Assembly (NCBI RefSeq): GCF_013394165.1
Contig: NZ_CP041330.1
Location: 1,852,501 to 1,916,500, forward strand
Origin: Pseudoalteromonas sp. Scap06
Lineage (GTDB): Bacteria; Pseudomonadota; Gammaproteobacteria; Enterobacterales; Alteromonadaceae
Length of the DNA: 64,000 nt
Direction of reading: 5' to 3'
The position numbers and the translations under genes were made by a program. Position 1 is the stretch's first letter. Every line of letters starts with the position of its first letter. Below, piece by piece: positions 19,092-27,517 of the stretch. Below the pieces are notes generated by a model. That model was not told the DNA's origin. It saw only the letters and a program-made list of their open reading frames with translations, and searched no databases.

Positions 19092-21362
19092 TTAAAACTG
19101 ATAACTAACATCTAAACCAAAACGCCTGCCTTCACCTTTAAAGTCTTCAAGCATGCCAAGGAAAGAGCTTAAATCAAATTTTAAGTGGCTATATTGCGTA
19201 CCAAATAGGTTTTTTCCCCAAATAGCAATCGCCCAGTTATCATGTTGATACTGTATGTTTGCGTTAAAAATACTATAGCCATCTTGCATAGCATAAGGGT
19301 TTTGATTCTGATCAAAATAATAGTCGGATTGATAATCAACTAATAATTGCGTTGTTAGTGGGTGATTCGCCAACTCAAGCGTGTATTCAATGCCTGCACT
19401 GAGGTTCCATTTTGAGGTAAATGGCAAGCGATTATCAGTTAATGCGTTACCTAAAGGATCAACATATTCTTCAAACTCTGCATGGGGTATATAACCCATA
19501 GCAAACTTAACATTCAAATCATCGGTCAGCCAATACTCAAAATCAGCCTCTAGGCCATATATAGTCGAATCTGCCACATTTTCTAATAATTGAATAGGCG
19601 GGCTCTGATCAGATACTGAAGGCTGATTCATAAACACCTGTTGGTCATTATAATCATAATAAAATGCAGCCCAATTAAATCGCATGCCCAACTGTGGCCA
19701 CCAAGACTTTGAGCCAATTTCATGTGAGTTCAATCGTTCTTTTTGATAATCAGCAAGCTGTGCTTGTTCAACCGATGATAAAAACCCACCGTTATAGCCT
19801 CCGCTTTTTGCGCCATTAGCAAATCGATAATAGCCATAGGTCGCATCATCCAGCTTAACGTTCACAGCCAACTGACCAGAAATGCCATTATCTGATTGCT
19901 CTCCCTGAACACGATAAAATGGCACCTTAACTCCGGTTAAATCGTTAGGGTCTAAAATAATATTAAGCTGGGATGTTGAGTCGTAATCTAAAGACTCATA
20001 AGAATAACGAAGCCCAGCGGTAATTAGCCAATCTTGGTTTAATTGATAGTCAAGTTGGGTAAACGCTGCAATGCTCTTTGTTTTTATCCTATTATCATAG
20101 AAAAAAGTAGCGGTTAAATCTGTCTCTAAAATGCCTCGATAATCTCGTAAAATATCATTTACATTGTCTTGAATAATAGACTCATCAGCATAATAAATTC
20201 CCGTTGTAAGAAAATGCTCTGCGAGCTGAGATTGCAACCGAAACTCTTGCGTTACTAAATCAGTATTTAAACCTAAATTGCCTTCACATAACCGTGCTGG
20301 AGAGCCATCACAGTTAAAGGCATGATCACGCTTTAACTTGTTATAGCTAGTTAGTGAAATAAGCTCATTGTGTGTATCCAATTGCCAATTAACATGGGCA
20401 CTCCCTCCCTTACCATCGGTTTTATGTGGCGAATTATTATTAACGCTTACTGTATAAAAATCATCACTGCCATCATTAAATCCAAAGTTATCAAAACAGG
20501 TGGTTGAACCTGCTTGTGCTGGCGAGCATCGCTCTCCTGTTAATGGGTTTGCAATAACCCCAATACTGCCAACAGGCTGAACTATGCCATCCCAATCAGA
20601 AATATGCCCTTTTATCAACAACTGGACAGTGTCAAAGTCAGCTAAAAAAGATACTCGACCATTTGTTTGCCGCATGCCCGCTGTTGGTGAATCAGCAAAA
20701 ATATTGTTTGTAGAATAATCATAATTTTGATGGTTTAGCGCAACACGAACGGCTGTGTTTTCTCCAATAGCTGAATTAAACATAGCATCAACACTGGTTG
20801 CATTATTATTAGCAACACCTGTACTTAAATAACCACTTTGTTCAAACTCAGGGCGTTTAGAGCGGATTAAAATAGCCCCACCAGTGGAATTACGACCAAA
20901 TAAAGTTCCTTGAGGGCCGCGCAAAATGTCAATCTGCTCAATATCAAACAAGTTAACAATTTGGTTACTGGCAGAGCCCACGGCTATTTCATCAACATAC
21001 ATAGCCACCGGCGATGTATTAGCTGTATTGTAATCAACTAATCCAACACCACGAATATTAACCGCTGGCGGTGTACCTTCCGCTGCGTTTTGGCTAATTT
21101 TTAAATTAGGGGCAAATACAGATAACTCTGTTGAGTCTTTAACCTGTTGCGCTTTGAGATCATCCCCTGTTACTGTGCTAACAGAAATGCCGACTTCTTC
21201 AATTTTTTGCGCTCTTTTTTGCGCATAAACCTCAATGATTTCCATATTAGGCTGATCATCACTTTTACCCTCTACAACAACTTTCGCCTGCAGTGGTAGT
21301 AAAAAACCTGGTAAGCATACCAACCATATATTTTTATTCAGAAGCTTGCCTTTATTTTTCAT
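19092..21362 (-). CDS. TonB-dependent outer membrane receptor
   Basis: A long, positively charged signal peptide (about residues 1-27, ending LLPLQA) precedes a TonB-box-like stretch (MEIIEVYAQKR). A plug domain follows with NIRGVGLVD and the LRGPQGTLFGRNSTGGAI signature near residue 150, then a beta barrel ending in aromatic-terminated strands (DVSYQF at the C-terminus). The 756 residues suit the class of energy-driven importers of large or scarce ligands. The substrate is not readable from sequence. The neighbours (FAD oxidoreductase and decarboxylase-like protein upstream, sensor kinase downstream) suggest an organic ligand rather than a siderophore. Confidence 0.92.
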   Translation of the reverse strand: MKNKGKLLNKNIWLVCLPGFLLPLQAKVVVEGKSDDQPNMEIIEVYAQKRAQKIEEVGISVSTVTGDDLKAQQVKDSTELSVFAPNLKISQNAAEGTPPAVNIRGVGLVDYNTANTSPVAMYVDEIAVGSASNQIVNLFDIEQIDILRGPQGTLFGRNSTGGAILIRSKRPEFEQSGYLSTGVANNNATSVDAMFNSAIGENTAVRVALNHQNYDYSTNNIFADSPTAGMRQTNGRVSFLADFDTVQLLIKGHISDWDGIVQPVGSIGVIANPLTGERCSPAQAGSTTCFDNFGFNDGSDDFYTVSVNNNSPHKTDGKGGSAHVNWQLDTHNELISLTSYNKLKRDHAFNCDGSPARLCEGNLGLNTDLVTQEFRLQSQLAEHFLTTGIYYADESIIQDNVNDILRDYRGILETDLTATFFYDNRIKTKSIAAFTQLDYQLNQDWLITAGLRYSYESLDYDSTSQLNIILDPNDLTGVKVPFYRVQGEQSDNGISGQLAVNVKLDDATYGYYRFANGAKSGGYNGGFLSSVEQAQLADYQKERLNSHEIGSKSWWPQLGMRFNWAAFYYDYNDQQVFMNQPSVSDQSPPIQLLENVADSTIYGLEADFEYWLTDDLNVKFAMGYIPHAEFEEYVDPLGNALTDNRLPFTSKWNLSAGIEYTLELANHPLTTQLLVDYQSDYYFDQNQNPYAMQDGYSIFNANIQYQHDNWAIAIWGKNLFGTQYSHLKFDLSSFLGMLEDFKGEGRRFGLDVSYQF

Positions 21363-21449
21363 TTCACGTGACCTTTACGCTAAATAAATGTAAACAACAT
21401 GTTTAACTATATACTAATCAACCGATTAAAGCTGTGCTAGAAGGGTATT

Positions 21450-23699
21450 TTAATTTTTGATAACTGCAAATGCATTTTCGCCACTAATGTGTTGTGGGTA
21501 ACCCACCATTGCTCTGGCTGTTTGCATACCCGCCATAACAGCCGCTTCAACACAACCGGCATTAACACCCGTTTTAATCCAGTCTCCGGTAATAAAAAGG
21601 TTTGTAAATTTTGTTTCATCTGTCGCCAGTCGATACTTACTTGAACCAGCAACTGACAAAACATAACGCTCACTTGGGTCAACGTTTACTCGCCAGTATT
21701 GAGCATTTAATCGTTCATCCCCTGATGACGATATTTCATATAATACAGACCAATCAAACTCATTATTTTGATATGCAAGCGGCCATAAAGACTGCATGTT
21801 TTTTTCTAGTATTGCTTCTAGGTTTACCTTTACTTGCGATTTAACCTGTAGAGGAAATTGATGTTCACTTTTTGGTGGATAGTGCTCACAAGGAAAAACA
21901 CTGCAAAAATAAGCAATGTTTTTAGGAGGACAATCAGTAGGCCATTGCTCTTTGTCGACTAAATTCATCATTGCCGCCCACGTATCAAATGGTTCGCTAA
22001 AGCCACTTAGAATTGGGCCTTCTTTACTCTTTGGAATATATTGCCAGCCTAATTGCTCGTCTGTTTTATTAAGCCATAGTTGGGCAGCTTGGGTTGCCAC
22101 CGTTTTGACTTGCTTTGCTTGTGCTGCAAATTTAGTATCCCACGCTAATAATGAAGGGCATACGTGCTCAAGTGACGCCACAGATACACCCAACACAATT
22201 CTGTCAAAATCTTCTTTGTAGTTTAATTTTTTTATTGGCAGTGGCTGCCCAAAATGGTTTTCGTATTGAGACGGCCAGTCTGACCAAAAAGATTCTAAGT
22301 TAATATCATGCTTCTTTAATAGTGCGGCTTGTTCACTATTAATTTGCGCATAAAGTGGTTCACTTGGCCAACAAGGTAGTTTTTTAACATTAACCAGTGG
22401 TTTATACTCTGCGTCTGAGAGCAAAGAAACTTGTTGCTGAAGCTCAATGCTCTCGACAAAACTCTCTCCTTGCTCACTTAGGCTGGGAGTCAGGTTTTGC
22501 AATTGATGAAAATACTCAAACTTAACCCCTCTTTTTTTAAGTAATTCGTACAAGGGAGCAAAGATGACATCGCCCATCCCCGCTTGCATTTTCCACATGA
22601 CCCCTCCGCGGTAACACAGCGCGATGCGTAACATAGCCAGTGATGCGACACCAGCCTCAACATTGGGCTTACTTAGGTCACCCGCAGGGTACGCAAACAC
22701 CAAATCATAAAACCCTCGTATGGGCGCCGAATTAGCACTGTATTGCTCGTTTGCCCCATTTCTTATAAGCCATTGCCTAAAATCAAATTTATTTATAACA
22801 TCAAACCCATCTCGATATACTTTGTCTTTTACCAAACCAACTAGCATTGCAATAGCAAGGTCTGCGCAAATATATAATCGTCTAAGCTGCGCATTATTGT
22901 CTAACAACTCAATCATTTCGCTATTAAGCCAGCGCTTTAGTTTTCTAACTATATACCAAATAACAAGGCCATCTTTTTTCTCATGTACTTGGGGGTTTAA
23001 TGTATTGTCGGCGTGTGCAAACTTATTTAACGTATTAATTAGTAAGCTTGGAGTAGAAGCAACTTCACTCGAATATTGTTTTATATCATCAGCAAATTGT
23101 TGCCAAGCATCTTCGGTATCATCAACCAAATCTGTTATTTGTTGGTGCAAATGCCGTAATAAAGATTGATCTCGTGATTTTTTTGTACTTAGTTGTATAT
23201 TTTTGTTGGCTTTTTTTGCTGCTGACTGTAAATCAAATATCCACTTTTTTAGCCAAGCTATGGTCATTTTAATAAAATCCCATGGCGTTATATCTAAACT
23301 TCCATCAGCAGGGTTCCCAGGAAGTAATGGGAAATCAATTGGCCATGTTTGCCATTGGTCATCAATATATTCTTCTAAGGCTATAAAGCTATGCGGTTTT
23401 AATGCTTGCTGCCATGTAGATAAAGGTGAATCGGCTGGCCGTTGTAATTTAGTGTAAACCGTTTCTATTGTTTTAAAGCTATTTACATAAGCACCAAACC
23501 ATACATGTAAGCCATGCTCTTCAATACGCTGCCCGCTGGCCGCATTACGACCACTAGCCCCTTTACCACCTAAGCGCCAACCTTGCTGGTATACAGTGAT
23601 AGCTCGATGCTGTTGCCAGTCACTTTGCTCAGTCAAATACAATGCAGCAGTCATTGCTGATACACCGCCACCAATTATCACGATTTTTTCTTGGTTCAT
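21450..23699 (-). CDS. Large FAD-dependent oxidoreductase of the phytoene desaturase/amine oxidase superfamily
   Basis: The dinucleotide-binding fold starts at once (IVIIGGGVSAMTAALYL, residues 6-22) and is followed by GWRLGGKGASGRN (about 42-54), a signature of carotenoid desaturase and hydroxysqualene dehydroxylase-like flavoproteins. The C-terminal FAD clamp NLFITGDWIKTGVNAGC (about 705-721) is intact. At 749 residues it is much longer than typical 450-550 residue relatives; the extra length is a helical insert at roughly 150-330. No signal peptide is visible, so it is likely cytosolic or membrane-peripheral. It starts 20 bases after the decarboxylase-like gene with an AAGGA ribosome site. 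The substrate is unknown; a hydrophobic unsaturated or cyclic compound would fit the family. Confidence 0.8.
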   Translation of the reverse strand: MNQEKIVIIGGGVSAMTAALYLTEQSDWQQHRAITVYQQGWRLGGKGASGRNAASGQRIEEHGLHVWFGAYVNSFKTIETVYTKLQRPADSPLSTWQQALKPHSFIALEEYIDDQWQTWPIDFPLLPGNPADGSLDITPWDFIKMTIAWLKKWIFDLQSAAKKANKNIQLSTKKSRDQSLLRHLHQQITDLVDDTEDAWQQFADDIKQYSSEVASTPSLLINTLNKFAHADNTLNPQVHEKKDGLVIWYIVRKLKRWLNSEMIELLDNNAQLRRLYICADLAIAMLVGLVKDKVYRDGFDVINKFDFRQWLIRNGANEQYSANSAPIRGFYDLVFAYPAGDLSKPNVEAGVASLAMLRIALCYRGGVMWKMQAGMGDVIFAPLYELLKKRGVKFEYFHQLQNLTPSLSEQGESFVESIELQQQVSLLSDAEYKPLVNVKKLPCWPSEPLYAQINSEQAALLKKHDINLESFWSDWPSQYENHFGQPLPIKKLNYKEDFDRIVLGVSVASLEHVCPSLLAWDTKFAAQAKQVKTVATQAAQLWLNKTDEQLGWQYIPKSKEGPILSGFSEPFDTWAAMMNLVDKEQWPTDCPPKNIAYFCSVFPCEHYPPKSEHQFPLQVKSQVKVNLEAILEKNMQSLWPLAYQNNEFDWSVLYEISSSGDERLNAQYWRVNVDPSERYVLSVAGSSKYRLATDETKFTNLFITGDWIKTGVNAGCVEAAVMAGMQTARAMVGYPQHISGENAFAVIKN

Positions 23700-23719
23700 G
23701 GGAAATCCTTCTAAGCAAT

Positions 23720-24655
23720 TTAAATTTTAGTTGCGGCTAACTGGTCAAAGTCCATTTGCACATAAAAAGGTAAATGCAACGCTTGACTACCTAACTTTAG
23801 ACCAAACATGTCGGCAAGTGGGAAACTGTCTAATTTATTGAGGTGTAAAGTAAACTCTGGCTTTAAAAATTTAAAATGGTGTATTTTTTTAATCTCAGAG
23901 GGTGAGTGCATTACGCTTTGGTATACCGCTGAATCACCGCTGCCATCAGGAAATTGTTTTAACAATATTTGATCCATTTGTGGATTAACAAAGCCACTCA
24001 ATAGCTGCTTTAATAATGAAAAATCAATACCTAAATGTTTGCGAGAAAACAAATTTGCTACTTGCTCGCCAAAGTCATCAATAATAGAGAAGAAATCGCT
24101 ATCTTTGTGTTTAGAGTTCATAGTAATTGAAAATAACTCATGCGTTTGTAGCTTAGATTCAGGAGAAAAATATTCGAAGCACTCTAAAGATATTGAAAAA
24201 TTCGATAGCTCCGATACACAGCTGGGCATGGTGTAGTCACACAAATACTTATTATAGCCCCATGTTTCGCGACCATTAATAAGTGCATAAATGTTGTTAA
24301 CACAGATAAAAGCTGGATACCAATATAAGTAGGTTATATCTTCATCCTCAACCTTAGCGACAGGCAACCAAATGATAATATCTGTTTCTTGCATCCAACC
24401 ATGCTGATCGAATGGCGAGGTCATTGAGGCTATTTTTTCAATATCTGTAAATGTAATAAGTGCAAACTCGCCAAGTATTTTAAAATAAATATTACCCTCA
24501 CCCCCTATGTTTAACGTTGAATCAATGTACTTTTGTGCTTTCTTAGATTCTATTTCAGCAAAAAAACCATACATATTCGCATTGTGCATACGACAAGGCG
24601 GCTTTGCTATTGGATTAGATAAAAAATGTTGATATGGCGCAGATAGTGAACTCAT
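23720..24655 (-). CDS. Acetoacetate decarboxylase (ADC) superfamily protein
   Basis: The 311-residue protein has the ADC-like core, including LYWYPAFICVNN and GRETWGYNKYL (about residues 125-137). The latter corresponds to the catalytic-lysine segment of acetoacetate decarboxylase. In classical enzymes two adjacent lysines occur there; here only one Lys (in NKY) is followed by Tyr, so the chemistry may differ. ADC-fold relatives act as aldolase-dehydratases or cyclases as well as decarboxylases. It is the first gene of the presumed ADC/FAD oxidoreductase/TonB receptor/kinase operon. A GAGGGGGG Shine-Dalgarno lies just upstream and is partly paired in a hairpin. Confidence 0.72.
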   Translation of the reverse strand: MSSLSAPYQHFLSNPIAKPPCRMHNANMYGFFAEIESKKAQKYIDSTLNIGGEGNIYFKILGEFALITFTDIEKIASMTSPFDQHGWMQETDIIIWLPVAKVEDEDITYLYWYPAFICVNNIYALINGRETWGYNKYLCDYTMPSCVSELSNFSISLECFEYFSPESKLQTHELFSITMNSKHKDSDFFSIIDDFGEQVANLFSRKHLGIDFSLLKQLLSGFVNPQMDQILLKQFPDGSGDSAVYQSVMHSPSEIKKIHHFKFLKPEFTLHLNKLDSFPLADMFGLKLGSQALHLPFYVQMDFDQLAATKI

Positions 24656-24664
24656 TTGACCCCC

Positions 24665-24681
24665 CTCAGTTAAAAACTGAG
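24665..24681. promoter_or_regulatory. Perfect inverted repeat abutting the RBS of the ADC-like gene
   Basis: CTCAGTT (24665-24671) and AACTGAG (24675-24681) are exact inverted repeats separated by AAA. On the minus strand the 3' arm runs straight into the GGGGG of the ribosome site of the gene starting at 24655. It could be a protein operator or an mRNA hairpin that affects translation. Confidence 0.45.
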
Positions 24682-24698
24682 TATAGTCAGATATATTT

Positions 24699-24714
24699 GA
24701 GTCTGTTGATCTTT
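24699..24714 (+). repeat. Possible solo terminal repeat of the MITE-like element
   Basis: GAGTCTGTTGATCTTT differs from the left end of the full element at 58645 by one base over 16. Nothing like the element interior follows, so this is either a remnant end or a chance match. Confidence 0.35.
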
Positions 24715-25068
24715 ACGAATTAATATTTATGGCTATACGTGAATTGCTCTCGATTCAAAGTATTTTAATAAATTGCTTGCAAAGAAAAATATTGTGGCGT
24801 AAGATCGATGCTTGGCTATAAAAAGCCCTAGCGGTTAACCTCTTTACCCTGATCCAGTAAGCCCCGCAAAACGTATATTCAAAAGCTAAGTTATTGTACG
24901 GCGAGAACCCCTATTAATACCTTGATGATTTATTTTAATATCATCGTAAAAGTGTCATAAAGATCGTCAACACTGTAATGAAGCTAAACACAATTAGATT
25001 ATTTATCATCTGTAATGTGCTTTAAGAAAAAGCCCAGAATAAATAACAAAAATAAAGTGAGTTTTATT
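24715..25068. other. Intergenic stretch with no assignable feature
   Basis: About 350 AT-rich bases between the divergent ADC-like operon and the small gene at 25069. Promoters for both directions must lie here. A TGTCATAAAG...CGTCA string at 24953-24969 faintly recalls a Pho box but has the wrong repeat spacing. No RNA gene or coding frame was recognised. Confidence 0.5.
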
Positions 25069-25236
25069 ATGTCATACAAATATAACGGATCTATGATCCA
25101 AATAGCACATCCAGTGCAATCAATTTCGGTTAACAAACATCGTGTAATCTTCAGCGATACACAAGGTTTGAAAAATGCATTGTTTCAAAAAGCAAGTGAT
25201 GCACGTCAATTTGTAAAATGGCTGAAAGCCAGTTAA
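25069..25236 (+). CDS. Small hypothetical protein (55 aa)
   Basis: The product begins MSYKYNGSMIQIAH, is basic and probably folds as a short beta-beta-helix unit; the last part is helical (KASDARQFVKWLKAS). The frame is open from 25015, but the ATG at 25069, after a GTGAG ribosome site, gives the more protein-like start. A strong terminator lies 35 bases after the stop, which supports a real transcription unit. No family was recognised. Confidence 0.55.
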   Translation: MSYKYNGSMIQIAHPVQSISVNKHRVIFSDTQGLKNALFQKASDARQFVKWLKAS

Positions 25237-25271
25237 TTATCATTTATAAGTGTTTAACTTATAAATAAATT

Positions 25272-25300
25272 AAAATGCCAGCTTTATGCTGGCATTTTAC
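25272..25300 (+). terminator. Rho-independent terminator
   Basis: AAAATGCCAGC (25272-25282) and GCTGGCATTTT (25288-25298) form a perfect 11-bp stem with a 5-base loop followed by TTTT-rich DNA. It ends the small gene at 25069. Confidence 0.85.
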
Positions 25301-25358
25301 TTTTTGGTGTATTACTGACTACACTTAAATCCATGTTTATTTATTTGTTGTGGTGAAA

Positions 25359-26192
25359 ATGCGGTTTTCGTGGATAATACTGTTCGTCTGTGTATTTTTA
25401 AGCACAAAGTGTGATGCCAGAACAATAAAATGGATAACGCATGACTTTGCGCCCTATTATATTTTGAGCGGTCCGGATAAATCTCAGGGCCGTGATGAAA
25501 GTATTATTTCGCTATTAGAGCAACAACTTCCGCATATTAACTTTGAACGTATCATTATTCCCTCTGGTAAAGTTATTCAGGAACTCGCTAACCTGCAATC
25601 AAATGCATGCGCATTATCACTTTATAAAAACAAATATCGCGAAGAACGTGTTTATTTCACGCATCAAAGCTCTACAGCTGGTCTTTCTCCATCTATTGCC
25701 ATGCATCAAAAGCTGAGCATTTCGCTAGGTATTGAAAGCAGTAAATCAGTGTCGTTAACTAATTTATTAGTAAATAAAAAGCTCACCTTGGGTGTATCGA
25801 TGAATCGCTCATACGGCAGTGAAATTGATAAAATAATTAATACCACACCTAATACAAATATTGTCATTAGACCTACTCGCGATACCCTCAGTACATTAAC
25901 CTATATGCTTAACTTAGAGCGAATTGATATTTTATTAGGCTACCCCAGTGAGCATTATTATTTAGCAAAAACGATGGGGTTTAGTGACAATTTAACGCAG
26001 CGCATGCTGACTGAGGCACCAAAAATTAGTTACGGTTACATTGGCTGTACTAAAAACGAGCAAGGCGCAGAAGATATTGCCACACTCAATCAGCAACTCA
26101 AACTAATTAAGCAAACTGAAGACTATAAACAAGTATTAACTCGGTGGTTACCAAGTCACTTAAAATCAAAATTAGAAGCGCATTTACAATAA
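25359..26192 (+). CDS. Periplasmic solute-binding-like protein (SBP_bac_3 / TIGR02285-like)
   Basis: A signal peptide (MRFSWIILFVCVFLSTKCDA) precedes a 255-residue domain of the amino-acid-binding type 3 fold. Its features include KWITHDFAPYYI at the start of the first lobe, SNACALSLYKNKYREERVYF near residue 92 and a second lobe with LTLGVSMNRSYG. No transporter permease or ATPase gene is adjacent. Such orphan proteins in alteromonads are usually grouped with TIGR02285 and have no assigned ligand. The start could also be a GTG at 25353 or 25350. A bidirectional terminator follows. Confidence 0.75.
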   Translation: MRFSWIILFVCVFLSTKCDARTIKWITHDFAPYYILSGPDKSQGRDESIISLLEQQLPHINFERIIIPSGKVIQELANLQSNACALSLYKNKYREERVYFTHQSSTAGLSPSIAMHQKLSISLGIESSKSVSLTNLLVNKKLTLGVSMNRSYGSEIDKIINTTPNTNIVIRPTRDTLSTLTYMLNLERIDILLGYPSEHYYLAKTMGFSDNLTQRMLTEAPKISYGYIGCTKNEQGAEDIATLNQQLKLIKQTEDYKQVLTRWLPSHLKSKLEAHLQ

Positions 26193-26193
26193 A

Positions 26194-26222
26194 AAAGCTA
26201 AGCGTGATAACGCTTAGCTTTA
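26194..26222. terminator. Bidirectional terminator
   Basis: AAAGCTAAGCG (26194-26204) and CGCTTAGCTTT (26211-26221) form a perfect 11-bp stem between converging genes, with A and T runs on the two sides. Confidence 0.85.
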
Positions 26223-26236
26223 ACTATAAAACGGTA

Positions 26237-26818
26237 TTATTGACGAATACCTTCAATAAATAAACCAATATCAACGTGCGTTGACGCTGGGCCTAAATCG
26301 TAATCAATACCGTAATCGGCTAGTTTTAAGCTGGTTTCACCTTCAAAACCAACACGGTAACCACCCCATGGATCTTTACCTTCACCAATCTTATCAATTT
26401 CAAAACTAATTGCTTTAGTAATACCATGAAGGGTAAACTCACCGGTTACTGTGGCTTCTTCACCGTCTTGATCAAACTTAATTGCTGTACTTTTAAAGCT
26501 AGCCTGTGGGTATTTGCTTACATTTAAAAAGTCACCACCGCGTAAGTGTTTATCTCGTTCAGCATGGTTTGAATCTAGGCTTGCTGTGTCGATATTTACA
26601 CTAATTTGAGATGCGTTTGGATTTTTAGCGTCGTAGTTAAACTGCCCATCAAAGGTGTTAAAACGCCCGTGCAACCAGCTGTAACCTAAATGTTTAATTT
26701 TAAAATTAACAAAGGCATGTGCTCCTTTGGTATCAATAACATAGTCTGCAGCACTAGCATGGGTAGCTGTCATAAACATCGCTGCTGATAACGCTGAAGT
26801 TAATAGTAACTTTTTCAT
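26237..26818 (-). CDS. yceI: YceI family periplasmic lipid/isoprenoid-binding protein
   Basis: A signal peptide (ending THASA, about residue 23) precedes a 170-residue lipocalin-like barrel typical of YceI. It has DTKGAHAFVNFKIKHLGYSW at the start of the mature part and LRGGDFLNVSKYPQASFKST near residue 92. YceI relatives bind polyisoprenoids or quinone-like lipids and are induced by high pH or acid in enterobacteria. The gene starts one base after the cytochrome b561 stop, the same pairing (yceJ-yceI) known in E. coli. Confidence 0.92.
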   Translation of the reverse strand: MKKLLLTSALSAAMFMTATHASAADYVIDTKGAHAFVNFKIKHLGYSWLHGRFNTFDGQFNYDAKNPNASQISVNIDTASLDSNHAERDKHLRGGDFLNVSKYPQASFKSTAIKFDQDGEEATVTGEFTLHGITKAISFEIDKIGEGKDPWGGYRVGFEGETSLKLADYGIDYDLGPASTHVDIGLFIEGIRQ

Positions 26819-26819
26819 T

Positions 26820-27371
26820 TTAAGCTTCCTTTTGTAATTTGATCATTCTAATTAATGTTTTATCTTTATCTATAAAGTGGTGTTTTAACACACCTAAAAT
26901 ATGCAGCACCACAAACCCGATCAATAAGCATGCGCTGTAATAATGGATCTGCCCTGCTATATCTGCCTGAGAATCAAAGGTAAAGTCGATGGCTTTAACA
27001 TAAAACAAGCCAAACACTTCGATTGGTCGCCCATCAGCAGTAGAAATTAAATACCCAGACACCATAATAATCACTAAAAACAGATACATTAAAATATGTG
27101 CGGTTTGGGCCAGCTGGTTTAATTGAGTGTTAGTCCCAATAGGGCTAGGTTTTACATTAAATCGACGCCATAACAGTCTAAAAACAAATACAGCCGCTAA
27201 ACTCAGCCCTATGCTTTTATGCAAATCTAATGAGCCTTTATACCAGCTATCATAGTAAGTTAACTCAACCATGTATAAGCCTAAACCAAACAAACCAAAG
27301 ACAGTCAACGCCATTAACCAGTGTAAAAATATAGCCATCAGGCCATAACCGGTTTTTGAGTTTTTAAACAT
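26820..27371 (-). CDS. yceJ: Cytochrome b561 (YceJ-like)
   Basis: Four membrane spans carry the di-haem ligands of bacterial cytochrome b561: His in AIFLHWLMAL (about residue 17), His in LDLHKSIGL (about 50), His near YYSACLL and His in VLHILGVLKHH (about 155-164). It passes electrons through the inner membrane, possibly to superoxide or quinone. The length is 183 residues. It is co-transcribed with yceI, whose product may bind a quinone partner. Confidence 0.9.
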   Translation of the reverse strand: MFKNSKTGYGLMAIFLHWLMALTVFGLFGLGLYMVELTYYDSWYKGSLDLHKSIGLSLAAVFVFRLLWRRFNVKPSPIGTNTQLNQLAQTAHILMYLFLVIIMVSGYLISTADGRPIEVFGLFYVKAIDFTFDSQADIAGQIHYYSACLLIGFVVLHILGVLKHHFIDKDKTLIRMIKLQKEA

Positions 27372-27517
27372 TGCTTATCGCCAATCTCTAATCTAGTAAT
27401 AACACTACGATATAATGGATGAGTGGCGATTAAAATAGCATATGCAAACACTTATCGTGCGTATACGCACAGTAAAGTCTATTAATTTAGTATAATTGCA
27501 AAAAACTTTATGGGAGG

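Noticed and set aside
21437..21682. Same-strand frame of 81 residues at the end of the FAD oxidoreductase
   Set aside because: It is an alternative frame within the conserved FAD-clamp coding region; the main frame is intact, so no frameshift is needed.
22720..23169. Antisense reading frame of 149 residues inside the FAD oxidoreductase gene
   Set aside because: It lies opposite a clearly coding frame and shows no domain or ribosome site.
24953..24969. Pho-box-like string TGTCATAAAGATCGTCA upstream of the small gene at 25069
   Set aside because: The repeats are spaced 12 bases apart rather than the usual 11 and the second one is poor, so this may be chance.
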